Below the pieces are notes generated by a model that saw nothing but the letters and a program-made list of their open reading frames with translations, had not been told where the DNA came from and ran no database searches. Both the position numbers and the translations under genes were made by a program. A stretch of 36,333 bases of DNA from Candidatus Villigracilis saccharophilus (GTDB taxonomy: Bacteria > Chloroflexota > Anaerolineae > Anaerolineales > Villigracilaceae), in contig JADJNA010000007.1 of the NCBI GenBank assembly GCA_016709305.1, positions 1 through 36,333 of the forward strand, read 5' to 3'. Shown in pieces: positions 15,316 through 23,452 of this stretch. How positions within the stretch are numbered: the first letter of the stretch is position 1; each line of letters begins with the position of its first letter.

Positions 15316-17886
15316 ATGTATAGATGGCCGCGTTCCAGTCGCGTTTTGGCTGTTTACGGTTCTTTGATCTCGATCAGCGCCTTTATCGCCGCGCTGGTCA
15401 TGTTTCAGATTCCTTCCGACCCTGAGAACAGGGCGTTTTTTGGTCTTTCCCTTCAAAGGCTGACTTTGATCGGCTGTGTCGCGCTTGTAGGAATATTGGC
15501 AGCCGGGTTTTCTTTCCGGGCTTACGGGGATAAAGAATGGCCGAAACGCATATGGGAATTGATTGCCGGTGAGGAATTATTCTCAAAGGCCGTGCTCTGG
15601 GGCGCGCTGGCAGGCCTGGTTTTGGGCTGGGTCGCAGCTTGTATCCCTTTCTATCGTTATGGAAACTTCCAGGATTATTTTGTTCGTTTGTATCCACTGC
15701 TCATCTGGTTTACATTCTTTAGCGGAGTGACCTTTTTGCTGGCGTGGGGCGCAAGATATGGATTTTACCGGCCAGATATTCAAACCTACAAAAGCGTATT
15801 GAATATCGCATTCATATTAATGACGGTCTTTATTCTTATCTGGATATTGATCTCATCCACCGGGCTTGGGCTGCGTATCAGCGAGGATTACTGGTATGCA
15901 ACTGGTGTGCCGATACTGCCTCTTCAAATCTTTTATGCGCTCGCGCTAGGCGGGTTGTTTTTTCTTTTTGAGAAATCCTATTTTCATGTACATGTGCCGA
16001 AGGCTGCGGAGATCTTGATTTTTGCGATCATTTGGGGGGCTGCGGCTTTTCTTTGGGCGCGCGAGCCTGTGCTTTCAAGTTATTTTGCGCCAGGACCTTA
16101 TTTACCTGATTTTCAATATCATCCGTATTCGGATGCCGCCACTTTTGACCTTGCAAGTCAATTTGCCTTGATCGGTCAGGGCATCAACAATGGATTATTC
16201 TTTGACCGCGCTTTATATATGGGGTTTTTGGTGTTTTTGCACGCGCTGGCCGGCCAGGACTATTCCCAGGTGGTTGCGCTGCAAGCCGCGATCTATGCTG
16301 TATTCCCCGCTATCTTATATCAACTGGGAAAAGAGATGCACAGCCGTACCCTTGGAGTTGTTCTTGCTGTTCTCGCAACCCTGCGCGGGCTCAATGGGAT
16401 TGCCGCCAGCAGTATGATCGATCTTGCCAACCAGAAACAAATGTTGACGGATTTTCCTCTGGCCATCCTGATGGTATGGCTGGCGTTGATGTTGGTCAAG
16501 TGGTTGAAATCTCCAAATAAAAATTATCACTATGCTCTTTGGGTTGGTGGGATCGCCGGCTTGGGCATCATGATCCGCACCCACGCGTTGTTTTCCATCA
16601 TGTTCGCCGTTTTATTATCGGTCATTGTGTATTGGCGTCAAAAGTCGCGTGCGCTGCTCGTCTCATTGTTCTTGGTTACAGCCATGTTCGTGAGTGTTCT
16701 TCCCTGGGGAGTCGTCAGTGGCGGATCTGTTTTTGATGTTTTTATATCCCGCATACGCACCGTGCTCGCAGAGCGATATTTCAAGACCCCATCACAGTCC
16801 GCTCCAGATCCAACCCCACAAGTACAAGTACAAGTAGAAGAAGCTGATATTATTTCAGCACAACCTGTGCTGACTGAAGTTCAATTGTTACCCATTCCTG
16901 TTTCGATCGCTTCGAATTTTTTTCATAACCTGGTGACATCAGTTTTTATTCTGCCTGTTTCGCCTGTTTTTCACGACCTTCGTTACATATTGAAAGAAGC
17001 CACGCCATTTTGGGAACAATATTGGGATGGAAGTATGGCGACCGGAGCTGTCTTTATTTTTATCCTTAACCTAATGCTGGTCGCGTTGGGGGTCAGTCTG
17101 GCCTGGCGTTCAGTAAAACTTCCGGGTTTGGTGCCGCTGGGTATTTTCTTTTTTTATCAACTAGCGAATGCCATGGCGCGCACATCAGGCGGCCGCTATA
17201 TTGTCCCTGTAGACTGGGTGGTATTCCTTTATTTCGCACTTGGCCTGCTCCAGGTCATGGTTTGGGCGGCAGGCTCTTTCGGTTTTTTTGTTGATATTGA
17301 AATTAATAAACCCGATAGTCAAACACCCTGGTTGTGGACATCTATGAAAAAAGCGCCTGCCGTGCTGTTCTTATTTTTATTCATTGGCGCGGCACTGCCG
17401 GTCTCTGAGATGATCTTTCCGCTGCGCTATCCGCCCCGTTCCCAGGCGGAGTTATTGACTGGTCTTGAAAACGACGGTCATCTTAATGAAATGGGATTGA
17501 CTCAGGTAATGCTGAAGGAATTTTCTCGGCAATCGCCTGCGTTCAGGGTTGTGGACGGGCGCGCGTTATATCCGCGTTTTTACTTGGAAAATAAAGGTGA
17601 GAATAAACGACGCTACCCCTATCAGATTATGGCATACCCCAGAATAGGTTTTGTCGTGATCGGTTCAAATGGAATAAATAACGTGATCCTGCCGCAGGAT
17701 GAAGTGCCGTACTTCCCAAATGCTTCTGATGTGATCGTGCTTGGCTGCCAGAATGGCGAAAATATGGATGCGCTGGCTGTGGTGGTGATCGCAGCGCAAA
17801 CCAAAGTCTATGTTCGCGAGCCTGTCTCGCCGCTGCAATGTCCCTTGCAAACACCTGTATGTGATGGAAATGGGGTTTGCCGATAG
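15316..17886 (+). CDS. large GT-C-like polytopic membrane protein
   Basis: An 856-residue membrane protein with about 15 hydrophobic spans and a soluble C-terminal part of about 140 residues. Residues about 270-290 in the first large loop (YHPYSDAATFDLASQFALIG) carry an acidic pair like the catalytic site of GT-C enzymes, followed by spans rich in aromatic residues. It may transfer a sugar from a polyprenyl-phosphate donor; donor and acceptor are unknown. A polar loop near residue 500 holds a short V-Q repeat (PQVQVQVEE). The C-terminal tail contains four clustered cysteines ending in CPLQTPVCDGNGVCR, unusual for this type and suggestive of disulfides outside the cell. The gene precedes the rhamnose genes by 100 nt in the same direction. 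ATG 15316 lacks a ribosome site (see 15296). Confidence 0.6.
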   Translation: MYRWPRSSRVLAVYGSLISISAFIAALVMFQIPSDPENRAFFGLSLQRLTLIGCVALVGILAAGFSFRAYGDKEWPKRIWELIAGEELFSKAVLWGALAGLVLGWVAACIPFYRYGNFQDYFVRLYPLLIWFTFFSGVTFLLAWGARYGFYRPDIQTYKSVLNIAFILMTVFILIWILISSTGLGLRISEDYWYATGVPILPLQIFYALALGGLFFLFEKSYFHVHVPKAAEILIFAIIWGAAAFLWAREPVLSSYFAPGPYLPDFQYHPYSDAATFDLASQFALIGQGINNGLFFDRALYMGFLVFLHALAGQDYSQVVALQAAIYAVFPAILYQLGKEMHSRTLGVVLAVLATLRGLNGIAASSMIDLANQKQMLTDFPLAILMVWLALMLVKWLKSPNKNYHYALWVGGIAGLGIMIRTHALFSIMFAVLLSVIVYWRQKSRALLVSLFLVTAMFVSVLPWGVVSGGSVFDVFISRIRTVLAERYFKTPSQSAPDPTPQVQVQVEEADIISAQPVLTEVQLLPIPVSIASNFFHNLVTSVFILPVSPVFHDLRYILKEATPFWEQYWDGSMATGAVFIFILNLMLVALGVSLAWRSVKLPGLVPLGIFFFYQLANAMARTSGGRYIVPVDWVVFLYFALGLLQVMVWAAGSFGFFVDIEINKPDSQTPWLWTSMKKAPAVLFLFLFIGAALPVSEMIFPLRYPPRSQAELLTGLENDGHLNEMGLTQVMLKEFSRQSPAFRVVDGRALYPRFYLENKGENKRRYPYQIMAYPRIGFVVIGSNGINNVILPQDEVPYFPNASDVIVLGCQNGENMDALAVVVIAAQTKVYVREPVSPLQCPLQTPVCDGNGVCR

Positions 17887-17988
17887 GAGTAGTGTCTCGG
17901 CGGGGGATGTTTGCTTTATTTTTTGGAATCCGTTAACATGTGTTCAGCCACATGACATTCTAAAATATCAAGGTATCAAAATTAAACC

Positions 17989-18537
17989 ATGGAATTTTTG
18001 CCCACTCAAATACCGGATGTGCTCGTTGTACGCCCCAGGATATTTTCAGATCCCCGCGGCTTTTTTCTTGAAACCTATCGCGAAGATAAATTTACCTTGT
18101 CCGGGATTGACAAAAAATTTGTGCAGGATAATCATTCCGGTTCTGTCAGGGGAGTCCTGCGAGGTTTACATTATCAGATCCGCCAGCCCCAGGGAAAACT
18201 TATCCGCGCACTGGCTGGGGAAATATTCGATGTCGCGGTGGATCTTCGCCGCAGTTCCCCGACGTTTGGAAAATGGTGCGGCGTGCATTTAAGCGCTGAA
18301 AACAAACATCAACTTTGGGTTCCCAGCGGATTTGCCCATGGCTTTCTGGCGCTTAGCGAATGGGTTGAAGTGGCTTATAAGGCAACGGATTATTATGCGC
18401 CCGAATGGGAGCGCTGCATCGTATGGAACGACCCAACGATAGGGATCGAGTGGCCTGTCTTGGACGGCGCAGATATTGCCGTATCCGCCAAGGATGCACT
18501 TGGAAAAATATTCGAAGAAGCGGAAATATTTGAATAA
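17989..18537 (+). CDS. rfbC: dTDP-4-dehydrorhamnose 3,5-epimerase
   Basis: Third step of dTDP-L-rhamnose synthesis: epimerises dTDP-4-keto-6-deoxyglucose at C3 and C5. A 182-residue cupin-fold protein of normal length. Motifs: SDPRGFFLETYRE, LRGLHYQ with the catalytic base H61, then QGKLIRALAGEIFDVAVDLR with substrate-binding Lys and Asp, WVPSGFAHGFLALS, and YKATDYYAPEWE with the catalytic Tyr region, ending at WNDPTIGIEWP. Start ATG 17989 has no obvious ribosome site. It is first of four rhamnose genes, and rfbB starts 10 nt after its stop. Confidence 0.95.
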   Translation: MEFLPTQIPDVLVVRPRIFSDPRGFFLETYREDKFTLSGIDKKFVQDNHSGSVRGVLRGLHYQIRQPQGKLIRALAGEIFDVAVDLRRSSPTFGKWCGVHLSAENKHQLWVPSGFAHGFLALSEWVEVAYKATDYYAPEWERCIVWNDPTIGIEWPVLDGADIAVSAKDALGKIFEEAEIFE

Positions 18538-18547
18538 AAGGAGTTCT

Positions 18548-19632
18548 ATGAAAAACGTACTTGTGACCGGCGGTGCCGGTTTTATTGGCTCGAATTTTAT
18601 AAGGTATCTGCTTGATGTCGAAAAGAATGTTCAGGTGTTCAATCTGGACGCGTTGACCTATGCCGGGTCATTGGAAAATCTGAAAGACCTTCCTGATCCG
18701 CTGCGTTATACCTTCATTAAGGGCGATATCACCGATCAAAGTTTTCTGGATGCCGTGTTGCGGGAACGACAGGTGGATACGATCGTGCATTTTGCCGCCG
18801 AGTCGCATGTGGATCGGTCCATTCTGGGTCCGGCCCAATTCATGCACACCAATATCATTGGCACATTTACGCTGCTCGAAGCTGCCCGCAAGTATTGGCT
18901 TCAGGAAAATGATTTCCCCAGGGATCAGATCCGCTTCCACCACATTTCAACCGATGAGGTCTTTGGCTCTCTGGCTCCCGGCGAACCCGCATGGACCGAG
19001 GAAACTCCATACGCTCCCAATTCACCTATGCCGCATCCAAGGCATCCAGCGATCACCTTGTACGTTCGTATGGTCATACCTATGGTCTGCCATACAGCCT
19101 GACAAATTGTTCCAATAATTATGGTCCTTATCACTTCCCGGAGAAACTGATCCCGCTGATCATTTTAAGCGCTTTGGATGAAAAGGCATTACCTGTTTAT
19201 GGGGATGGCCAGCAGATCAGGGATTGGCTGCATGTGGAAGATCACTGCCGCGCCATCCACCTGGTGGTGACCAAAGGGGCAAATGGCTCCAGCTACAATA
19301 TCGGCGGCGAAAACCAGCCTGCCAACCTGACCATTGTCGAAACCATTTGCGATATTCTTGATGAATTAAAGCCCCGCACAAATGGAAATCCATATCGTGA
19401 ATTGATCCAGTTCGTAAAAGACCGCCCTGGGCATGACCGTCGCTATGCCATGGATTCAAGCAGAATACAGCGTGAATTGGGCTGGAGCCCGCGTCATACT
19501 TTGAAGGATGGCCTGTGTGACACAGTCAACTGGTATCTCTCCCATCCGGAGTGGGTACTCGCCATCCGAAAACAGCAGGACTATCAGGCCTGGCTGACAA
19601 AAAACTATGATACGAGGGAGAAGACATCATGA
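18548..19632 (+). CDS. rfbB: dTDP-glucose 4,6-dehydratase, one frame break
   Basis: Second step of dTDP-L-rhamnose synthesis: NAD-dependent oxidation and dehydration of dTDP-glucose. An extended short-chain dehydrogenase. The NAD loop is TGGAGFIGSN near residue 7. The catalytic STDEVFG supplies Thr-Asp-Glu, and YAASK supplies the Tyr-Lys pair. A one-base deletion at about 19026 (CCC read as CC) separates APNSP from YAASKAS. Repair gives 361 residues, a normal length. Later motifs: NCSNNYGPYHFPEKLIPL, DGQQIRDWLHVEDH, KDRPGHDRRYAMD. ATG 18548 follows AAGGAG. Its stop overlaps the rfbA start (ATGA). Confidence 0.94.
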
Positions 19633-20501
19633 AAGGAATTATTCTGGCGGGCGGGAGGGGAACCCGGCTTCATCCGCTTACACTTGCAATAAGCAAGCAG
19701 CTTTTGCCTGTGTTCGATAAGCCCATGATCTATTACCCCCTTTCTGTGCTTATGCTGGCGGGGATACAGGAAATACTAATTATCAGCACGCCGGAAGACC
19801 TGCCGCTCTACCGCCGTTTGCTGGGGGATGGGAATGCCTGGGGGCTTTCATTTTCCTATGCCGAACAGGATCAACCGCGCGGATTGGCTGAAGCCTTTAT
19901 CATTGGCAGGGATTTCATCAATAATCAGCCCGCCTGTTTGATCCTGGGTGATAATATTTTTTATGGACATGGTTTGCCCGAAAAGTTAAAAATTTGCTCC
20001 CAGCTCAGAGAGGGGGCGCGTATCTTTGCGTATCCGGTCCATGACCCGGAACGTTATGGCGTTGCCGAATTTGATAAAAATGGCATAGTATTGAGCCTGG
20101 AAGAAAAACCACAAAAGCCTCGTTCCAATTATGCTGTGCCCGGTATATATTTTTACGATCAGCATGTGTCGGATCTGGCTGCAAACTTGAAGCCGTCTCC
20201 GCGCGGCGAGTTGGAGATCACAGATCTTAACCGCATCTATTTGGAGCAGGGTAATTTAAAAACAGAAGTCCTTGGCCGCGGCTTTGCCTGGCTGGACGCC
20301 GGGACGCACGAATCCCTGCTTCAGGCGGCTACTTTCATACAAACAGTCCAGGAACGGCAGGGGATGATGATTTCCTGTCCGGAGGAGATCGCGTATCGAA
20401 TGGGGTATATCAATACTTCGCAACTGCAAGCTTTGGCCGCCAGAATGGGAGGTACCCATTACGGCCGATACCTGCTGCGTCTTTCGGCTGAGGGACTATG
20501 A
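19629..20501 (+). CDS. rfbA: glucose-1-phosphate thymidylyltransferase
   Basis: First step of dTDP-L-rhamnose synthesis: joins dTTP and glucose 1-phosphate. A 290-residue nucleotidyltransferase of normal length. The N-terminal signature GGRGTRLHPLT is followed by SKQLLPVFDKPMIYYPLS with the catalytic lysine region. The metal-binding region is LILGDNIFYGHGL. Sugar-binding segments include EEKPQKPRSNYAVPGIYFYD and GRGFAWLDAGTHESLLQA. The C-terminal helices contain the usual CPEEIAYRMGYI. Intact. It overlaps rfbB and rfbD by 4 nt on each side, so the genes are translationally coupled. Confidence 0.96.
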   Translation: MKGIILAGGRGTRLHPLTLAISKQLLPVFDKPMIYYPLSVLMLAGIQEILIISTPEDLPLYRRLLGDGNAWGLSFSYAEQDQPRGLAEAFIIGRDFINNQPACLILGDNIFYGHGLPEKLKICSQLREGARIFAYPVHDPERYGVAEFDKNGIVLSLEEKPQKPRSNYAVPGIYFYDQHVSDLAANLKPSPRGELEITDLNRIYLEQGNLKTEVLGRGFAWLDAGTHESLLQAATFIQTVQERQGMMISCPEEIAYRMGYINTSQLQALAARMGGTHYGRYLLRLSAEGL

Positions 20502-21367
20502 TGCGTATCTTTATCCTCGCTGAAAACGGTCAACTGGGCTGGGAACTGTGCCGAACCCTCGCGCCTTTGGGGGAGATCATTGCAGTTGATTATCCGAAGA
20601 TAGATTTGGAGCGCCCCGAGACTGTTTGCGAATTGATCAGAGAGATAAAACCCGCGCTGGTCGTGAATGCCGCCGCCTACACAGCTGTTGATCTGGCTGA
20701 AACGGAGCGCGAGCGCGCCGCAAAGATCAATGCCATTGCGCCCGGACTTCTTGCGGAAGAGTGTGATCGTTTAGGCGCGATGTTCTTTCATTACTCAACA
20801 GATTATGTTTTTGATGGGACGAAAGGCAGTCCCTACACCGAGAGCGATACCCCCAATCCTTTAAGTGTTTATGGAAGGAGCAAGCTTGAAGGCGAGCAGT
20901 TGGTCCGGAAAGCCGGCGGCGCGCATTTGATCTTTCGCACCAGCTGGGTTTACAGCATGAGAGGCCAGGGCGGGTTTATCAGCAAGGTCATGCAGTGGTC
21001 GCGCCGTCAGGAAACCTTACGGATGGTCACAGATCAGGTCAGCAACCCGACCTGGGCAAGGATGCTGGCTGAGGTTGCCGCGCAGATCGCCGTGCGCGGA
21101 CAGAAGTATGTGGCAGAACGCAGCGGCTTATATCATCTTGCCGGCAGCGGTTTTGCCAGCCGGCTTGAATGGGCCAAAATGATCCTTGAGCTTGATCCGA
21201 ACAAACAGGAACAGATCACAAAAGAGATATTGCCGGCCCTGACAGCGGATTTCCCCACTCCGGCCGAACGGCCGCTTTTTTCAGCCCTGGACTGCTCCAA
21301 GTTCGAATCTACATTTGATCTGAAACTTCCAGACTGGCAGACTGCCTTGAGGCTGGCCATGCAATAG
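20498..21367 (+). CDS. rfbD: dTDP-4-dehydrorhamnose reductase
   Basis: Last step of dTDP-L-rhamnose synthesis: NAD(P)H-dependent reduction at C4. A 289-residue short-chain dehydrogenase of normal length. The nucleotide loop is NGQLGWEL. NAAAYTAVDLAETE and HYSTDYVFDGTKGSPYTESD follow, then the catalytic YGRSK, and FRTSWVYS and DQVSNPTWARMLAE, which form the substrate pocket. Intact; the start overlaps the rfbA stop. A terminator follows about 60 nt later. Confidence 0.95.
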   Translation: MMRIFILAENGQLGWELCRTLAPLGEIIAVDYPKIDLERPETVCELIREIKPALVVNAAAYTAVDLAETERERAAKINAIAPGLLAEECDRLGAMFFHYSTDYVFDGTKGSPYTESDTPNPLSVYGRSKLEGEQLVRKAGGAHLIFRTSWVYSMRGQGGFISKVMQWSRRQETLRMVTDQVSNPTWARMLAEVAAQIAVRGQKYVAERSGLYHLAGSGFASRLEWAKMILELDPNKQEQITKEILPALTADFPTPAERPLFSALDCSKFESTFDLKLPDWQTALRLAMQ

Positions 21368-21381
21368 AATACTATCTTGAA

Positions 21382-21564
21382 ATGAAAGAAAAAGCGCGGT
21401 CTCAATAATCCAATAAACCTAGACGCCAGCATGCCCTTTTATTTACAGGCATACTGGCATTGTTTTTTGGCGGGCTGGCCTTATGGCAGTTCGCGCGCCG
21501 TGCAAAAAATAACAGCCTGACAATTTTGTACACAGGCCAGCCCGTTTCTGATTGTATAATTTAA
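21382..21564 (+). pseudogene. possible small single-span membrane protein, stop at codon 9
   Basis: From ATG 21382 the frame reads MKEKARSQ, then a TAA (21406-21408), then continues open as SNKPRRQHALLFTG and ILALFFGGLALWQFARRA to a stop at 21562-21564. The basic stretch, one hydrophobic span and basic flank look like a real small membrane protein, with one codon separating the two halves. No good ribosome site is visible. It overlaps the terminator stem at 21425-21468, which weakens the case. Family unknown. Confidence 0.3.
21425..21468 (+). terminator. intrinsic terminator of the rfb operon
   Basis: GCCAGCATGCC (21425-21435) pairs with GGCATACTGGC (21448-21458) with one mismatch, followed by ATTGTTTTTT. 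Confidence 0.6.
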
Positions 21565-21596
21565 CTGCAGGCAGTATCATTCGCCAGGAGAATTGT

Positions 21597-21786
21597 GAAT
21601 GCATGCAAGTAAAGGAAGATGATCAAAGACGGTTTTGACAGGATGAAATTTCAATGTGGTTTTCTTTTTATCCTGTTGTGCCAGGTCCCCAACAGAGCCA
21701 ATTCGACAAGATGCATCACCCTCATAAAACCCCGCCATCATTTAATCAAACCGTCTCTAAACATCCTTTGATCATGATTGCATTCT
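21597..21786. repeat. imperfect long inverted repeat, MITE-like, about 190 bp
   Basis: The two ends are related in inverted orientation over about 42 nt. Both begin GAATGCA; both contain an AAAGGA-ATG block and GATCA, and both end the arm with AGACGGTTT and GA. An inner hairpin ACAGGAT / ATCCTGT lies near 21638-21690. No transposase gene is inside. I see no convincing target duplication. It could be a small non-autonomous element or a structured RNA. Confidence 0.35.
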
Positions 21787-21910
21787 CTGTTTTATGAACG
21801 TGCGTACGATCTTCTACAATTCAACCATCAAATCCTCAGAACGAGCAAAAAGCAATAAGAGCGTGATCACTTGTTTATAGTAATGGATAGTCCAGCTTCA
21901 AGGAGATAAA

Positions 21911-23177
21911 ATGAACAGATCTTTCGTGCAAAATTTTATATCAAAAAAAATAATATACATTCTTCGCGTTTCATTGACGCTGATCTCTTTGCTGGGGATT
22001 GGTGTAATGCCAACTTCTTTAGCGAAAGCGAATAATTCCGGTATCACCGATGCTCAGGTTAATGCGGCTGGTGTTTTGTTGGCGCCTGCTCCAGTCTTTT
22101 CATCAGGAACCATTCCTGTTAACCTTCGAAATACCTGACCGTAATGAGGATCCAACCGGGGTTGGCGTTACCAGTACTTTTGTTGTCAATCAAAATATTA
22201 CACTGGATTTTGTTGAGGTTGTCTTCAATGCCACACACGATTTTCGGGGTGATCTGAAAGTAGTGCTTACCTCACCTTCAGGTACGCCAAGTATCCTGGT
22301 TGATAAACAGGATGATCCAACTTACGACTATATTGCGTGGAAGTTCCTGACTGTTCAGCATCGGGGCGAATCATCTCTTGGAACATGGGCTTTGAAAGTT
22401 ACCGACGAATCTGGCGGAACTGGTATCGGCACTTTTGATTGGTGGGAGTTAAATCTTTATGTTGGTAGTTATGTGGGCGGCGGAGATACGACCGGCGTCT
22501 TCCGCCCGAGTAACGGGCTTTTGTACTTGAAGAATGCCAACACAACCGGCTTCGCCGATGTCGCGATCAACTATGGGCTTGGCGGAGATTATCCTGTCAC
22601 AGGCGATTGGGATGGCAACGGCACAGCCACGATCGGCATCTATCGCAACGGCTCATTTTACCTGCGTAACTCCAACACTCTCGGTTTCGCCGACCTAACC
22701 TTCGCTTTCGGCGCTCCCGGTGATCAACCTATCGCGGGTGATTGGAACGGGGATGGAGTAGACACCATCGGGGTATTTCGTACTACGACCGGGCAATTCT
22801 TATTACGGAATAGTAACAGCCCCGGCACGCCAGATATGAGCTTTTATCTGGGGAATGTGGGCGATGTCGGTATCGCGGGAGATTGGAACGGAGATGGCTC
22901 TGATACCACGGGTGTTTTCCGCCCCAGCAACGGCATCATCTTCCTCAAGAATACCAATACCACCGGCTTTGCAGAAATTGCTCTTAATTATGGTTTGGCA
23001 GGGGATATGCCTGTGACCGGAGATTGGAATGATGACGGGATCGATACGATCGGTGTCTATCGCAATGCGCAATTCTATCTGCGCAACAGCAATACCATTG
23101 GCTTTGCAGATCTCGTGTTTGCCCTTGGAAATCCCGGTGATATGCCGATCGCGGGCAATTGGGACGGAATACCGTAA
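21911..23177 (+). CDS. secreted P-domain protein with five GDWNGDG repeats, one frame break
   Basis: An exported protein of about 421 residues. A ribosome site AAGGAGATAAA precedes ATG 21911. A signal peptide spans residues 1 to about 38 (ILRVSLTLISLLGIGVM, then SLAKA). One extra base near 22120 breaks the frame between SSGTIPVN and FEIPDRNEDP. Residues about 72-190 are a proprotein-convertase P-domain: TFVVNQNITLDFVEVVFNAT, FRGDLKVVLTSPSGT, SSLGTWALKVTDESGGTG, FDWWELNLYV. P-domains are beta-sandwich adjuncts, usually after a peptidase; here no peptidase precedes it. The rest (22485 on) is five repeats of about 46 residues. Secretion and surface binding are inferred. Confidence 0.8.
22485..23174 (+). 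repeat. five-repeat C-terminal module, copy 1
   Basis: Five tandem units of 45-49 residues in the order A-B-C-A-B. Type A begins DTTGVFRPSNG, type B TIGVYRNG..FYLRN and type C TIGVFRTTTGQFLLRN. Each unit closes with GD-x-P-V/I-x-GDW-D/N-G-D/N-G, a short Asp/Asn loop like calcium-binding FG-GAP or EF-hand-type loops. The same five units in the same order form the end of the M23 peptidase (24894-25574), with close DNA similarity, so the module was duplicated as a block. Confidence 0.85.
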
Positions 23178-23270
23178 GCAGGTGTATTTGGTTGCAAATT
23201 AAACTCACTTTGACCGCTCGAGGTGATGCGTAATATCAGTTGTTTCGCGCTGAATTACAATCTTGTTAGG

Positions 23271-23306
23271 ATGAAAAACAAGTGGCTTATGCCACTTGTT
23301 TTTCAT
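23271..23306 (+). terminator. intrinsic terminator after the P-domain gene
   Basis: A perfect 16-bp stem (core AACAAGTGGC / GCCACTTGTT, arms 23271-23286 and 23291-23306) with a TTAT loop, followed by a T-rich stretch. It is symmetrical enough to work in both directions. Confidence 0.8.
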
Positions 23307-23452
23307 TGGTTTTATTTTACACTGAACATACATACTGGGCCTTGGTTATCCGTCTGGTATGAACATTGCAGTTATGTGCCTTTATAGCAAAGGATTTTTT
23401 ACGCTTTCATGGCGATCCTTTTTTTGGGGCTTGTTCAAGTCAGGAGAACAAA

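Larger units (their letters stand above)
21368..21910 (+). other. 540-nt gap with terminator, worn small ORF and inverted-repeat element
   Basis: This gap holds the rfb terminator (21425-21468), a broken small membrane-type frame (21382-21564), a TATAAT without a clear -35 (21555-21560), and an imperfect long inverted repeat (about 21597-21786). The last 120 nt before the next gene show nothing recognisable apart from its AAGGAGATAAA site. Confidence 0.5.

Noticed and set aside
17936..17953. Hairpin CATGTG/CACATG before rfbC as a terminator
   Set aside because: Only six base pairs and no T run after it; the rfb genes may be read through from the upstream gene.
21555..21560. TATAAT as promoter of the P-domain gene
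   Set aside because: No -35 at a suitable distance, no TGn extension, and it lies about 350 nt upstream; kept only as a remark.
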